Shown here: piece after piece, positions 24,911 to 36,890 of the stretch | Position numbering within the stretch: the first letter of the stretch is position 1 | Layout: each line of letters begins with the position of its first letter | From: Silurus meridionalis | Lineage: Eukaryota > Chordata > Actinopteri > Siluriformes > Siluridae | Direction of reading: 5' to 3' | NCBI RefSeq assembly: GCF_014805685.1 | Contig: NC_060907.1 | Span: 7,525,992-7,589,991 of the forward strand | DNA length: 64,000 nucleotides | The notes under the pieces: model-generated | What the model saw: the letters and a program-made list of their open reading frames with translations, nothing else | Database searches by the model: none | What the model was told of the DNA's origin: nothing | Position numbers and translations under genes: made by a program

Positions 24911-26107
24911 ATAATAAAACCATTACCATAAAACCATTACCGCTTAATGCAAATTGAATGTCCTATGCTTTCCTAATGGTGTCCAGTAAATACCAACTAA
25001 TTATCTAAAAGTTTTAGAAGTGTTCTTATTACTTAATGGTATCCACTAGATAGATACAGTAACATGCCACCAATAAAAGGCAACAAATTGCCATTAAAGA
25101 CCTAACAAATTAATTTAGACTTTCTATTTAAACCAACACAATTATCATTATAACCATTCAAATTCTATAATTCAAATTTAAAATAAACTTTTAAATGATT
25201 AATAAATGTGTAATCATTACATCATCTGATACACTATACAGGCAAATGTTTGTGAACACCATTTTCCCATTAACTCTAATTTATTTTGAATGTTATAGGA
25301 AATAATATATTTGTTATTACTGGTGTGACAGATTTTTACTGTTATTCTATTTTTAATCCTAAACTTTTCTATATACATTTTAGCCAAAGCAGCAAATCTA
25401 CTTGAAATAAATGAAATTGAATTGAATTAAGTTAAATGGGATTGTAGTGCTCATCATTTCCTTAATCGTAAAACCACTGAGGTTATTTCATGCTCGTGAC
25501 ATCTTGACACTTCAAACCCCCACCAGTCATTGGGGTCTGGAGGTGAAAATTAGCGTGAAAGCTGCTGGGATGAGGATGGATTATGAAGGCATTATAAGTA
25601 GCTGGCATGTAATGCCACAGACCCTCGTATCGAATGCTGGTTATATTTAGAAACCACACGCTCATTTGCACTTATCGTCGTTGCTGAATAGATCTACCCA
25701 CTCTGCATGATACCGCTAGGACCTATGTTGATTATTTAACATTGAAGAAAACTGAGGTTGTTCACTAACACATTCAACTGAGAAAGCCAAAGTGATCAGC
25801 TTTCACTGACTTCCAGAGCTAAAATAAAATGCACAACAGAACTTGCCTCTGGTGTCTCATTTAGCTGAACAGACATGTTATCAATGAACTGCAATTCTAG
25901 CCTATTGGCTGGACTTAATACAAATGTTCCCATTTGGCCAAGCGCTCCAAAACTTGAAAACCACCTTGACTTAATAGCTTCACTTGCTTTTATCCTCTCT
26001 CTCTTACTCACTTAGCAGTCATTGGCAAAGATACAATACATCCAGAGTTCTAACCAAAGAATACTTAGTGTAATACACTCAGTCCATCACAGCTTTTTTT
26101 GCTGTAT
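23701..26107. other. Intergenic sequence, no gene seen
   Basis: AT-rich sequence with a TG run (24863-24908) and a Tc1-like terminal motif near 25230-25262 (CACTATACAGGCAAATGTTT). Ends such as TGAAATTGAATTGAATT at about 25410-25432 resemble the tail of the repeat at 52270-52920. Confidence 0.4.
24863..24908. repeat. (TG)n microsatellite
   Basis: About 23 TG units. Confidence 0.95.
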
Positions 26108-26345
26108 TGCACCACAACTAGCCTCATGGCAATTTTATACTATATATATAAGTATTTAGACCCTTTTTCAAACAGGTATCTTACAAGAATCCTGTCTTTG
26201 AGCTCTACAAGCAGTTCCTTCGATGTCATGGCTTGGTTTTTGCTCTGATGTGCATTGTCATCTTGTCATCTGTAGGGCCTTCTTAAGAGAGGTGTGTAAC
26301 TTTCCAAATCATGTCCAATCAAAAAAGGGTCTGAATACCTATGTA
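26108..26345. repeat. Interspersed repeat fragment with GGGTCTGAATAC end
   Basis: Opposed terminal-like motifs AAGTATTTAGACCC (about 26150) and GGGTCTGAATACCTATGTAC (26326-26345) enclose a block with GTCTTTGAGCTCTACAAGCA and CTTGGTTTTTGCTCTGATGT. The block resembles a common fish Tc1-like non-autonomous repeat. The class is an inference. Confidence 0.5.
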
Positions 26346-26349
26346 CAAG

Positions 26350-27260
26350 CCTTTTTGCCGGACTGAGGCTGTTTTCCGTCCAGGAGAGGTTGTCAAAGAT
26401 GTGGATCCAGAGAAATTTGAAGCCTGTGACACGGTCTACTACTGCTCCATTGATATAGATGGGTCTGTGTGCACCGCCTTTCTCGTTCCTGAAGCCTACA
26501 ATGAGCTCTTTGGTTTACTTGGTGTTGAGAAGCAAGTTGTTGTCAGTGCACAAAGCAGCCAGGCGTTACACCTCCTCCCTGTAGGGTGACTCATCATTGT
26601 CCTTGATGAGTCCGATCACCATCGTGTTGTCTGCAAACTTGATAATGATGTAACTATATACAGGACTGCAGTCATGGTGAAGAGGGAGTTAGGAAAGGGG
26701 CTCAGCATACAGCCTTGTGGTACTCCAGTGCTGAGGGTGGAAGAGCAGTGGTGGTCAGCTCAAACTTGCTTGGGCCTGTTGGTCAGAAAGTCCAATAGCT
26801 AGTAGAGTGATGTGCTAATGCCCAGGATCAACTTTCAGGGGATAAAAGTGTTGAATGCTGAACTAAAGTCAAGGAACAGCATTCTGGCATATGTGTCTTT
26901 ATTGTCCAGGTGAGAAAGGACAGAGTACAGCACTGTGTAAAATGCATCCTCCATACTTCTGTTCTTAAGGTAGGCAAATTGGTGTGGGTCCAGGATGGCG
27001 GGAAGACGGGTTTTGAGGTGTGCCAGGATCACCCACTCAACCCACTTTTTAATGATGGGGTAAGCGCTTCTAGGCGGTACAATGGCACGATGTAGGTGAT
27101 CTTAAAGCAGGTGGGCACAATAGCTTGGGCTAGGGACAGGTTAAATAAAAACGTTAGGACCCCCCTGCTCTTCAGCACAAGTTTTGAGGATGCATCTGGA
27201 AATGGTGTCACCAGTCAGGCCCCGCAGCTTAAACAGAGTATGGAGTCTATACAATCTGAC
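26350..27260 (-). pseudogene. L2-type LINE reverse transcriptase relic
   Basis: Read on the minus strand from right to left, frames give LDPHQFAYLKNRSMEDAFYT and MLFLDFSSAFNTFIP (27032-26835), a CR1/L2-clade reverse transcriptase signature. Next comes a decayed GVPQGC-like segment around 26720. Then NNLLLNTKKTKELIVGFRNE, HRPIYINGAVVDRVTGFKFL and IHIFDNLSWTENS follow between about 26550 and 26370. Order and spacing agree with the palm-to-thumb region of L2 elements. Multiple frameshifts and a missing FADD box show it is an old, 5'- and 3'-truncated fossil. The plus-strand 82-codon frame at 26341-26589 is its shadow. Confidence 0.85.
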
Positions 27261-28037
27261 CAATCGGAATTATTCATGTTGTTGGGTATAAAGTTTATTA
27301 GGAACTGTTTCTTTTTCTTCTCACGGCAGCTCAGTATTCTGCCATATACTTGCCAGAAATATTTTTTCTACAGTTGATTTCGTGCAAAATGAAATTACAT
27401 AATTATCTCCCATTGTCTTTCAAACATGAAGAAGGGCAAAAAAAAAGAAAGAAAAAAACATTTCGACATGTCTTTATCTTTTCCTTGGCATTGGTTGCAC
27501 ATGTTCTCATAATTGACTGACATTAGTCAAATGTGCCAGTAATTGGATTGCTGGGGGAAGTAAAACGCTTAGAGAAACGAGCGCATTAAAAAGACACAGC
27601 TGCCTAACCAGCTGTTAAGAGTTTACTCCGTGTTACTGTTTCAGGCGCTCACTAGGACAACTGGGTCACCGCTGGCACACAAATACAGGCAATGTTTAAC
27701 TTTAAAGTCAGGACACTGTGCCTAAACAGCTCTGCATGGAGATCTGCCTTCCTGAAGCACCAGTACTAACAGAGACTTTGGTTGGTGATGGGTAGCTGCT
27801 TCCAGATCAGTGTTATTTGGCAAATCTAGCATGCTGTGCTTAATCTAATAAGGTCAGACTTGCAAGGGTGTATTGGTGTGATGCTTTACCCTCCTGTGAG
27901 CAGTGGTGTTGCGAGCACAGCCAACCATTAAGAGGGAATTAGATTGTGTGGATCTTGCTGTGACTCCGAATTTGACAAATGTAAAACACTGCTTATTCAC
28001 CATGTAGACTAGTGTTGAAATATACACCAGCCAGGCA
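27261..28037. other. Intergenic sequence, no gene seen
   Basis: No coding or repeat signal that I recognise. The part from about 27540 to 27860 has balanced composition. Confidence 0.4.
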
Positions 28038-28600
28038 CATCTTTATGGCCACCAATAAGGCAGAACATTCTGACCACCTGGCTAATATTGTGTTGGTCCC
28101 CTTTTGCTGCTAAAACAGTCCTGACCCGTCAAACATTAAAAGCATTAACTTCTCCAGCAATTTGAGCTACAGGAGCTTGTCTGTTGGATTAGACCACCAG
28201 AGCCAGCCTTCACTTCCCAATTGCATCAATGATTGTTGGCCGCCCATGACCCTGTCACTGGCTCACCACTGATTCTTTCTCAAACCACTTTTGATAGATA
28301 CTGACCACTGCAGAACACCCCACAAGAACTGCTATTTTGGAGATGCTCTGATCCAGTCATTTATCCATCACAATTTGGCCATTGTCAAACTTGCTTAAAT
28401 CCTTAAACTTGCTCATTTTTCCGGCTTATAACAACTTTGAGGACAAAATATTCACTTGCTGCCTAATCTATCCTACCCACTAACAAGTGCCCTGATTGAA
28501 AGATAATCAATGTTATTCACTCACCGTGTTTTCTGTGAGAGACAAAATATACACAATAAACTGATCTGCCATAATATTAAAACCAACTGTGTAATACTGT
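28038..28600 (-). mobile_element. Internally deleted Tc1-like element, copy A1
   Basis: On the minus strand a start reads MSKFKDLSKFDNGQIVMDK, then SISKIAVLVGCSAVVSIYQK, the N-terminal helix-turn-helix of a Tc1-type transposase. This is followed within about 150 bp by a block near the opposite end that reads roughly AAKGDQHN in the sister copy. The catalytic middle is missing. The flank at 28555-28600 (AAACTGATCTGCCATAATAT) looks like a terminal repeat. Several stops are present. The sister copies are at 30222-30735 and 35333-35560. Confidence 0.7.
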
Positions 28601-28856
28601 GCTGCGGATTCTGGCAGATTTTAGGATAATCCGCAACTTGCTGTTAGGTTCCAAATGAGAACCTGTGAATTTCCTAGCCGCAAGTTCCGAAACTAGAATT
28701 ATCGGGTGTTGTGTGTAGCCACTTGTAAGCTAAAAGGTACAGTTAGTGTCAAAGTAACATACACAAGAATTGCATGTAATATATCATTCATATTTATGTA
28801 TTTTAATTTATTTTTAATTATATTACACTGCATTACCTCTGCCAGCAAAAAGTATA

Positions 28857-28873
28857 ATAAAATAAATAAATAA

Positions 28874-28958
<85 letters not shown>
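28857..28958. repeat. (AAAT)n followed by (AT)n microsatellite
   Basis: Six AAAT units then about 80 bp of AT. The tyrosine/isoleucine-rich open frames across it are artefacts. Confidence 0.95.
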
Positions 28959-28959
<1 letters not shown>

Positions 28960-30120
28960 GGTCCACAGTGTTAAATTGTGTTTGCATTTTTCGTATGTCT
29001 GATCTGACACTTTGTCATAAATTTCAGTGTAATGTTTCTTCTTAGACACTTTTAGGACTGTTCTTGCACTGTGCTTCAGGAAAACATTATTCCACCTTTA
29101 TAAATATCACTGTCAGATCCTTTGCTGCAGGGTGATGCCTTTTTGAGGTCCCTTCTTTTGGATGCACGGTGAATTTTCAATTCTTTGATAAGCTGCGCTT
29201 CCTTATGTCATTGTTTGGGCCTTGCCATTCATCAAACAGCCTCTTTTGCTGTTTGCTACCGCCAGACGTCAGATTACATCAGACGCCGTGGAAATGCCGA
29301 AGGGACAGTTTCTGTTTAAAAGCATCATGCGTTAAAATAAAAGGCTGTGACGAAGACAGTGAGTGAGAGATGGAGAATTATGTGAAAGCCGCACTTCCGA
29401 CATCGCTTATCCTGAAGGAAATTGAGCGTTGCATCACTTTAATATCAGGAAACCTATATGGGTGAGAAAACCTCATCTAAGCTTAAGCTCCAGCATTTTC
29501 AGAGTTAATGTAGACAATAAAGACTTATAATAAGAACAATGTAGGATTTTTCTTTCCCTCAACAAAACGGAAGTTCCTTTGGAAATATTGTATCCAGGTT
29601 GATTCATATCTAGAACTCACAGTGTAAAGCCTTTTCCAGCTGACTTTCAGGGATGGCTCTTTACCACGTTTATTTCTGGAATTACCCCAGTGACTCCATG
29701 TGCAATGCCTCTTTACAAACCAAGATGGGTTCCCAGAGCTGCGTCTTTAATCATGGTGAACTAAGCCTTGCCTCGACAGCATGAAATGGTAAAAACAGCA
29801 GTGCATCAGGAACTAATGGTGCTGTAGCTCAAGCTAAATTCCACTCCTGGAAATGAAATGCTCTTCTAGGCACATTACCTTTGTGAAATGCTCAGAACAT
29901 TCAAACCTCATTGTGTGCAACACCATAAAAATTTAAAGCCAGATGAATGCCTAATAGATCCATATTTCATATATCAAACCAGGTTTTCTCAAACATACCT
30001 GTGATTCATAGTTCAGTTGTGAAAACTGTGCAGGACAGTGGTCACAAGTTGTTTGTACAATACAGACTAATATTTGTTTTAAACTCATAGTCCAATTATT
30101 GTGCGTGTGTGGGGAGGGTT

Positions 30121-30123
<3 letters not shown>
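28959..30123. other. Intergenic sequence with possible conserved block
   Basis: No gene. The stretch 29160-29460 is repeat-free, richer in GC and of even composition, which makes it a candidate conserved non-coding element; I cannot confirm conservation from one sequence. Confidence 0.35.

Positions 30124-30193
<70 letters not shown>
30124..30193. repeat. (AT)n microsatellite
   Basis: About 35 AT units. Confidence 0.95.
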
Positions 30194-30198
<5 letters not shown>

Positions 30199-30221
30199 TC
30201 GATTTGATTTGATTTTAATTT

Positions 30222-30735
30222 TTTCAACCAGGCATAACTTCATGTCCAACAATTAGGCAGAACATTATGACCACCTGCCTAATATTGTGTTGGTCCCCTT
30301 TTGCTGCCAAAACAGTTCTGACTCATTGAGTATTAACAGCATTTACTTCAGCAATTTGAGCTCGTCTGTTGGATTGGACCACACGGACCATCCTTTGCTC
30401 CCCACGTGCATCAATGTGCCTCAGTCGCCCATGACCCAGTCGCCGGTTCACCACTGTTCCTTCCTTGGACCACTTTTAAAAGATACTAACTACTGCAGTC
30501 AGGAACATCCTACAAGAGCTGCAGTTTTGGAGATGCTCTGACCCAGTCGTCTAGACATCATAATTTGGCCCTCGTCAAACTCTCTCAAATCCTTACGATT
30601 GCCCATTTTTCCTGCTTCTAACACGTCAACTTTGAGGATAAAATGTTTACTTCCTGCCTAATATATCTCACTCACTAACAGGCCTCATGATGAAGAGATA
30701 ATCAGTGTTATTCACTTTACTTTTCATAATGTCAT
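30222..30735 (-). mobile_element. Internally deleted Tc1-like element, copy A2
   Basis: Shares long blocks with 28038-28600, for example AATATTGTGTTGGTCCCCTT and TTTTGGAGATGCTCTGA. On the minus strand it encodes a decayed [12 protein letters not shown], then [15 protein letters not shown], then SNPTDE, followed directly by the terminal block. The same internal segment is absent as in copy A1, which suggests amplification of an already deleted form. No intact frame remains. Confidence 0.7.
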
Positions 30736-31492
30736 AATACTGTATATATATATATATATAATTTTATTATCATAATACCAATAATAAAAAAACATTTTTT
30801 TATATTATACGGCCAAGCAATTTCTGTCCATTTTTCTTTGTGACAAATTAATATTAAAAGACCTTGGGTTCAGATGTACTAAATTTATTAGTATGCTATT
30901 GTATTTCAAGCCATTGCTGAAAAACCCGCACCAGATTTTGAGAAATGTGTCATTTTGTTTAGCATGGTCTATCAATGCAACAGTTCTGATCCAAAAGCTC
31001 ATCATTCGAAAACATTCATCCAACAAAATTAGCTTGGGGTAAAAATCTTGAAGAAATACAGTATCAAAAATCCTCCATCTGAGAACCAATGTGCTAGCAT
31101 CTGGAAGATCCAGAGATCCAGATACAGAGAGCACAATCCAATACTGCGCACTGTGCTGCTCTTTGTAGAGTGTCAAACTTTTACCATAATACTAGTCTTA
31201 TAATATAATACCAACAGCACTTTGAAAACTGTGATACTATTGGCACTGGCAACTGTAAAATCTTTTATGCTGGTTGGTCAGTAGGTGTTGATTATAAGGA
31301 TTGTAATTGTAATTCTTTAAAAGGAAATTGATTTTCTTCGAAAGGAGATTGTAAGGCCACCTGTAAGGCAAATAACAGCTTTAATCTATAATTAATTTGT
31401 TTTGTCAATTAGAGGAACCTGCTGGGTGGAAGATCCATATTACTTGTCAAATCTTTATAACAGTTAGTTTTTAAGTTTAACAAGTTGCACTT

Positions 31493-31493
<1 letters not shown>

Positions 31494-31536
<43 letters not shown>

Positions 31537-31560
31537 AATAATAATTATTATTATTATTAT
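31494..31560. repeat. (ATT)n with an inverted switch to (TAA)n and back
   Basis: A run of ATT changes to TAATAATAATAA and returns to TTATTATTATTAT, so the tract is self-complementary around 31530-31560. Confidence 0.9.
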
Positions 31561-34080
31561 CTAGTCACTGTTATAATTAAAGTGCCTTAATCAATACAAT
31601 GATGAGACTCAATTATCAGTTCCTGGTTCTGCTGCTTATCTTGGATGATGATTGTCTGAATTCTAATGGGAGAAAAATGTTTTTGCACAAAAGGAATGGG
31701 AAAATTCAAATTTCTGCATAATAAAAAAGATAAATATGAAAAATGGGCACATTTTTACTAATAACATTTTTAATACCAGAGCAATGAACTGGTAACTCCC
31801 ACTGTGTTTTTTTTATAAATGCTTTATATAATGTCACCTTTGGCGGCTCTCAAGTGTTGCTAATATTATGCTAGAAAACATACATATGCCTCTATTTCGA
31901 TTCAAAGAGCAAAACCTTTAGGTCTTAAACTTCAGTGTTACTTTGCTGGCACTCTAATAGAATGCGCATTTTTTATCAAAGGCTATGCTAAGATCTAAGA
32001 GGCTCAGCAAATTGGGAAAGGCAACATCAGCAGCTGTTTGTAAATCATTAATAACCACAACAATCAGAGGTTTCATTATTATGGCCAGCACCAATAGCTT
32101 TTTAAAGAGACTCTCAGATCAGCTTATATGCTTTTGCAGTTTTATTGGAAAAAAGCAGGAAAGACCTGATTGAATTAGCAACAAATCACCGCTTCATGAT
32201 CAAAATTTGACTTCTTAGAGTTTAATATTCATTTTTTTCTTTGTTCAGGAATATAACTCTCAAAATTAGTTTAGAACAATATTAAAATGTTTTTTCCTCC
32301 TTCAACAAAGAACGTGATGTACTCCTTTACTCAAAATGAACACCAAAACTCTTTATTATTATTTTGCTTAATATATTAGAACAGGAGAACCAATATTTGA
32401 CAAGCAAAACGCATAGTGCTCCAAGTAAATATGGAACAAAGGTGATTTTATCTCGGCCACACAATCAATAACTTCTGGTATTTGCATACACCAGCTTTCA
32501 CCTGTGCACACACACCTGCGATATCAGTTCATTATAGGATCCCTAGGTACAGAAAGGATTTTTGTGTGTGCATTTACGAAGATAAAATTATACATACTCA
32601 GAAAAATTATATATATGTTCGCAGGATGTAATTTATTGTCCTAAAAATGTGAGTGAAAAGTACCCTTTAAAATGATTCAAGACAGCAAATTGAACTGTGG
32701 AGACTGCTGTGTTTGTTTTAACTAGCATGGAAGCCTTTAAATAGTAGACTATGTGCATCTTACCTAGTGAAAAATAATGCTAAAAGCTAAAATCATGCTA
32801 ACATGCTAAACAAAACTGAAGGAGAATATTTAGAGAGTCCCATTACCACTACAACTAAAACTATTTAATATTAAGTAGCTATTTGTGGCTATTAAGCATC
32901 TATATTGTAAATATTGAGTAAGGCCCTTACCTCCCAAAGCGTCTCAGTTATATAAATGGAATAAATGTAAGTCGCTCTGGATAAAGGCATCAGCCAAATG
33001 CTACAAATGTAAAAGTATTCGCACCTGGACACTGCAGAACTGCTGCTGTAATTTTAAAGATCTTGTGCTCATTTCATATCTCCTCTGGCTGCTTCAATCA
33101 AATGTATCATTTCTATAATAATTCTTGTAAAGCTGGTTTGTGATCATTTTGAATCTTTATTTCTATACAAATAACATTCTGGAAAGAAAAGGTTCAAATA
33201 CTGTACATAAACAATACAATACTTTGCGATTCTTGTGTTTATCAAGGCCCATGTGCAAATTCTAATATCGAAGCTACAGGAGAAGAAAATCAAGTGCAGC
33301 ATTGGTGATAATAAGGTTGGAAGAAATTGATCTTACGACTGATTAAATACAGTATAATGTGTCAAATTCGACTCTACTTTGAGTTATCGGAATGAAAATG
33401 CACTTTTCATCACAGAATACATGGAAATGTCAATAAAACTGTTCTGAGAATAGCGATAGAGCGTTATTATGAGTTGCCGACATTGCCAACTGTCACTTTT
33501 GGTCTGACTGCTGCTTTATCTGAAACAGAAACATATACTGTAATATAGGTTTCTCATTATTGTCTTTGCGAGGGATCAGAAAACAAAAACGGTAACTCTG
33601 CATTATGTAAAGTACAGTCCAGTATTGCTGCCATTGTACGAATCGCTTCACATTGCTTTACACAAAAAATATTTCTCAGTCCACATCCCAGACGTGTATT
33701 TTTAAGTCTAGACTGCAAACATTTGTGTGCATTTGATAAAATTCCCCATCAACAACTACCATAGGCCATTGATGGCCGCTCTGAAAATTTTCCACAGCTG
33801 AATTTCTTTGAAATACACAGTCCTGATTTGTCCTCTCTGGTGGTGTTTGCAGCTGCCCTCTGTTTTTATGGCCAATCTAGCAAAGGATCATTGAACCAGT
33901 TCTACCTAGTCCATTAGGATAATAGTCCAGTCAGGCAGGTGTATTATGAGAGGCAATTTGCATGCAAGGCAACACTGGAGCTAATGTAAAATGCAACTGA
34001 AATAACTGCAGTGTGTGAACATTTCATAACAGTGAGCCACAATTAGGATCACATCAGAGGTATATTTACAGGACAGAAAA
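31561..34080. other. Intergenic sequence, no gene seen
   Basis: AT-rich unique sequence apart from a SINE tail at 32915-33010. No open frame with recognisable domains. Confidence 0.45.
32915..33010 (+). mobile_element. 5'-truncated SINE tail
   Basis: Carries AAGGCCCTTACCTCCC and TGTAAGTCGCTCTGGATAAA, then GCATCAGCCAAATG, the characteristic 3' block of the fish tRNA SINE whose fuller copy lies at 55527-55705. The tRNA head is missing. Confidence 0.75.
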
Positions 34081-34084
34081 AAAA

Positions 34085-34200
34085 GTTCAAGGTGGAGACT
34101 AAACAAACTTGTGCTCCGCCACTTAATACGTTCCTGAGGGAACTCAGATTTTAAGTATGTTCCGCATGTAAAAAGGATTGCATCCAGTGCACGTGTGTAT
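34085..34200 (+). repeat. Fragment of the hAT-like repeat family
   Basis: Contains TTCCTGAGGGAACTCAGATT and TGTAAAAAGGATTG blocks that recur at about 60348-60405 and, inverted, at 58340-58400. Only the inner part of the element is present here. Confidence 0.6.
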
Positions 34201-35235
34201 GAAACGGAAGAATTTCATTATATACGTAGCCATTACACCCTTCACCAAATGTAGCCTTAGATTGCACATGCAGTGTGATGGACAGCAGGAATGTCAAGGA
34301 GATCACTGCTTCACAGAATCAACAAGGTCCAATCATCTATCAGAAGACTTAAACACTTAAAATGAACATCTGTGTTTAGCATGGTTAAGTTAATGTTTTC
34401 CCAGTCATTATTTCCAAATACATTTTCTCAGTTTCTGTGCCAAAGACCCAAAAAGTAATTAATGCAGGTTTGGACAATGTAAATAATAATGCAGGTCAAT
34501 TCACAGATTATTAGTGTGAGGTCCATTGCAACCTGCTCCCAAATCACTGTTTGAGTGCTACCACCTGCTAGTAACCAAGGAGCATGTGGTACCTGCTCTT
34601 GATCTTGAGCCATCTTTAAGCTCTCTCATCACAGCCTTTGATTCTGCAGTTCCCTCTCCTGTGCCTTCTCCATCTGCTTTTCTCAGGGAATTGTTACTTC
34701 CACCAAAGCCACATGTACAGTACTGTTTCTGACACTAGGTCCATATCTCATCTAGGATAGATTCTGGGAAATTGTGTCGTTTCCCCACACTGACCTTAAG
34801 CTGCCACTCCCCTGCTGTGCAAAACTGAGGTTTTTTCTCAGGTTCCTCAGGTGATTTTTCCGTTTTCTTAAGTCTGATTGAACCGAGTGAACATGGCATC
34901 TGCTATTACTATAGAATAGCATAGCATTTGTGGGATTCCCAAATACCTGGTTACATCAGCCTTGCCTTAATTACAGTGCCAATCCTGTCAGGTAAAGGAT
35001 GGCACCGGTGTCTCGAGTTCCTGTCAGAGCTAGCCTACTCTTTTACTGACTGGGTGTAAGTTCATTGGTTACTATTTCAGTCTCGCGGCTCCAAATAAAC
35101 CCACAAGTTTTTCTATGGAATAGAAAATTGGCAGGAATTCTCCAGGCCAGAGACCCATTGTGCTCGTTAAAATAAGACACACACCAGCTTTGGCTCCGTG
35201 CATCTTACAGTGGTCACTGTAGAATGTAGGAACAA
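34201..35235. other. Intergenic sequence, no gene seen
   Basis: Unique-looking sequence with short chance frames only. Confidence 0.4.
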
Positions 35236-35254
35236 TTAATGTTAATGTTATATG

Positions 35255-35320
<66 letters not shown>

Positions 35321-35332
35321 CATTAACATTAA
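35236..35332. repeat. Palindromic (AT)n microsatellite
   Basis: A perfect 16-bp inverted repeat, TTAATGTTAATGTTAT (35236-35251) and ATAACATTAACATTAA (35317-35332), encloses about 64 bp of nearly pure AT. The whole 97-bp tract can form one long hairpin. Confidence 0.92.
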
Positions 35333-35560
35333 GACATAACATTATGATAGGTGAAGACATAACATCACATTATGATAGGTGTCTCTTCATCATTGCACCT
35401 GTTAGTGTGTGGGATATATTATGCAGCAAGTGAACATTTTGTCCTTAAAGTTAATGTGTTTAAAGCAGGAAAAATCGGCAAGCGTAAGGATTTGAGCGAG
35501 TTTGACAAGGGCCAAATTGTGACGTCAAAACACTCCAATGGTAGAAAAAGCTAACACTGG
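35333..35560 (+). mobile_element. Tc1-like element fragment, copy A3
   Basis: Starts with a near-tandem pair of GACATAACAT...ATTATGATAGGTG (35333-35381) and then reads, from about 35471, KIGKRKDLSEFDKGQIV, the start of a Tc1-like transposase, where the copy breaks off. The same region is inverted in 28038-28600 and 30222-30735. Confidence 0.65.
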
Positions 35561-36875
35561 AGACTCCTTACAGTAAACCTTCATTACTGGATAGATAACA
35601 AAACAGAATAAGTGTTTTAATATCAAACTTTGATTTGTGTAAAAGCCAATTTAATATGTTGATTTCTTGTATATGTATTATACAAATGTATCTATTGTTT
35701 GGAACCAGTAAAGTAAAGGTGTTATTTGTGTATTTCAGTTTGGCATGCAATGACATGACATTTCTATATTTATTTTTGGTTTCTGTGTATATTTTTTTTT
35801 AATTGTTATTCTGACATTACTGATTTCTGTTCTGTTTCTCTGTTAGCCACTCCTAATTTTTGGAATATATGCTTATTGGGATATATTAGACATGCTCAGG
35901 TAGGAAAATTTTAGGAATAAACCTTCTGTTTAAATGATTAAGGTAACACAAGACAAGGCATAACAGGTTAAAAATGGAGATTAAAAGGATTCCCTGCATA
36001 TATTTTTGTATTTTTTTAATTTTATGATTAAAGAAGAACTTTGGCACGGTCTTACTGGTATTTAATGATGTAAGAACATGTTTTAAGGAACGGTAATCCA
36101 GGACCCTGTTTCTTTCATTGGAATTACAGCCATGACAAATCTCAGAGGTGCTGCCCCCGAAAATGAATCAATAACTTTTGTCCAATCAGAACTTAATTAA
36201 TGTCACTCACTTTTGGATAAAAGTTTATTGGTAATTGGTGTTCCTCTTCTGCTTATTGAAGGTGTACAGATTAAAGAGCCAAGACTGCCCTCATCTCTGT
36301 CCTCTTTTTTTTTCTTCACCAGCACTCTAAAGAGATTTACTGCATTTATTTCCATGGCAAGATTCTCCAACTTTTCTATCAGTAAGAGGGAGAAGTGGGT
36401 TAGAGGCAAAGAAGAAAGGAAGGTCTCTTCAGGCTTTCTTTATTACCGAGGTACGGTGACTCCGATGAACGTTCCTCTTCACTTAACTGTTCAGCATATA
36501 TATTGGCTCAGAAGATTTCATATTCACCTATTAGGGTTCTGCCACAGAGGGAACGAAGGCAATCAACTGGCATGGATGTGGAGGTATTTACCTGAATCTT
36601 AATTCAGGTTTAGTGTGGGTGGGAGATTGAAGGGAAAGCGAGTCAGGGAGAGAGACTTGCAAACAAACTTAAATGTCATTCTATTATGTAAAGAACGAAA
36701 CAGACAAGACAGACTGTTTGGAGAAAAATAATCAGTTACAAAAGGGTGTACAGTAATGCACGGCACAAAGCGGCGAGAATATTAACACCATTATAATGTA
36801 TCATTTTCCATTAAGAGTATGTCAAAGTATTATCTTGCTTTTACCTATTAAAGCAACTGAAATAATATGTCCAAT
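35561..36875. other. Intergenic sequence, no gene seen
   Basis: AT-rich. The 129-codon plus frame at 36213-36602 has no recognisable domain and no codon-level or context support; I treat it as chance. Confidence 0.4.
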
Positions 36876-36890
36876 TTGTTACCCATGTTG

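Noticed and set aside
28699..29049. 116-codon minus-strand frame with a long Tyr-Ile repeat
   Set aside because: Created by the AT microsatellite; no protein features in the flanks.
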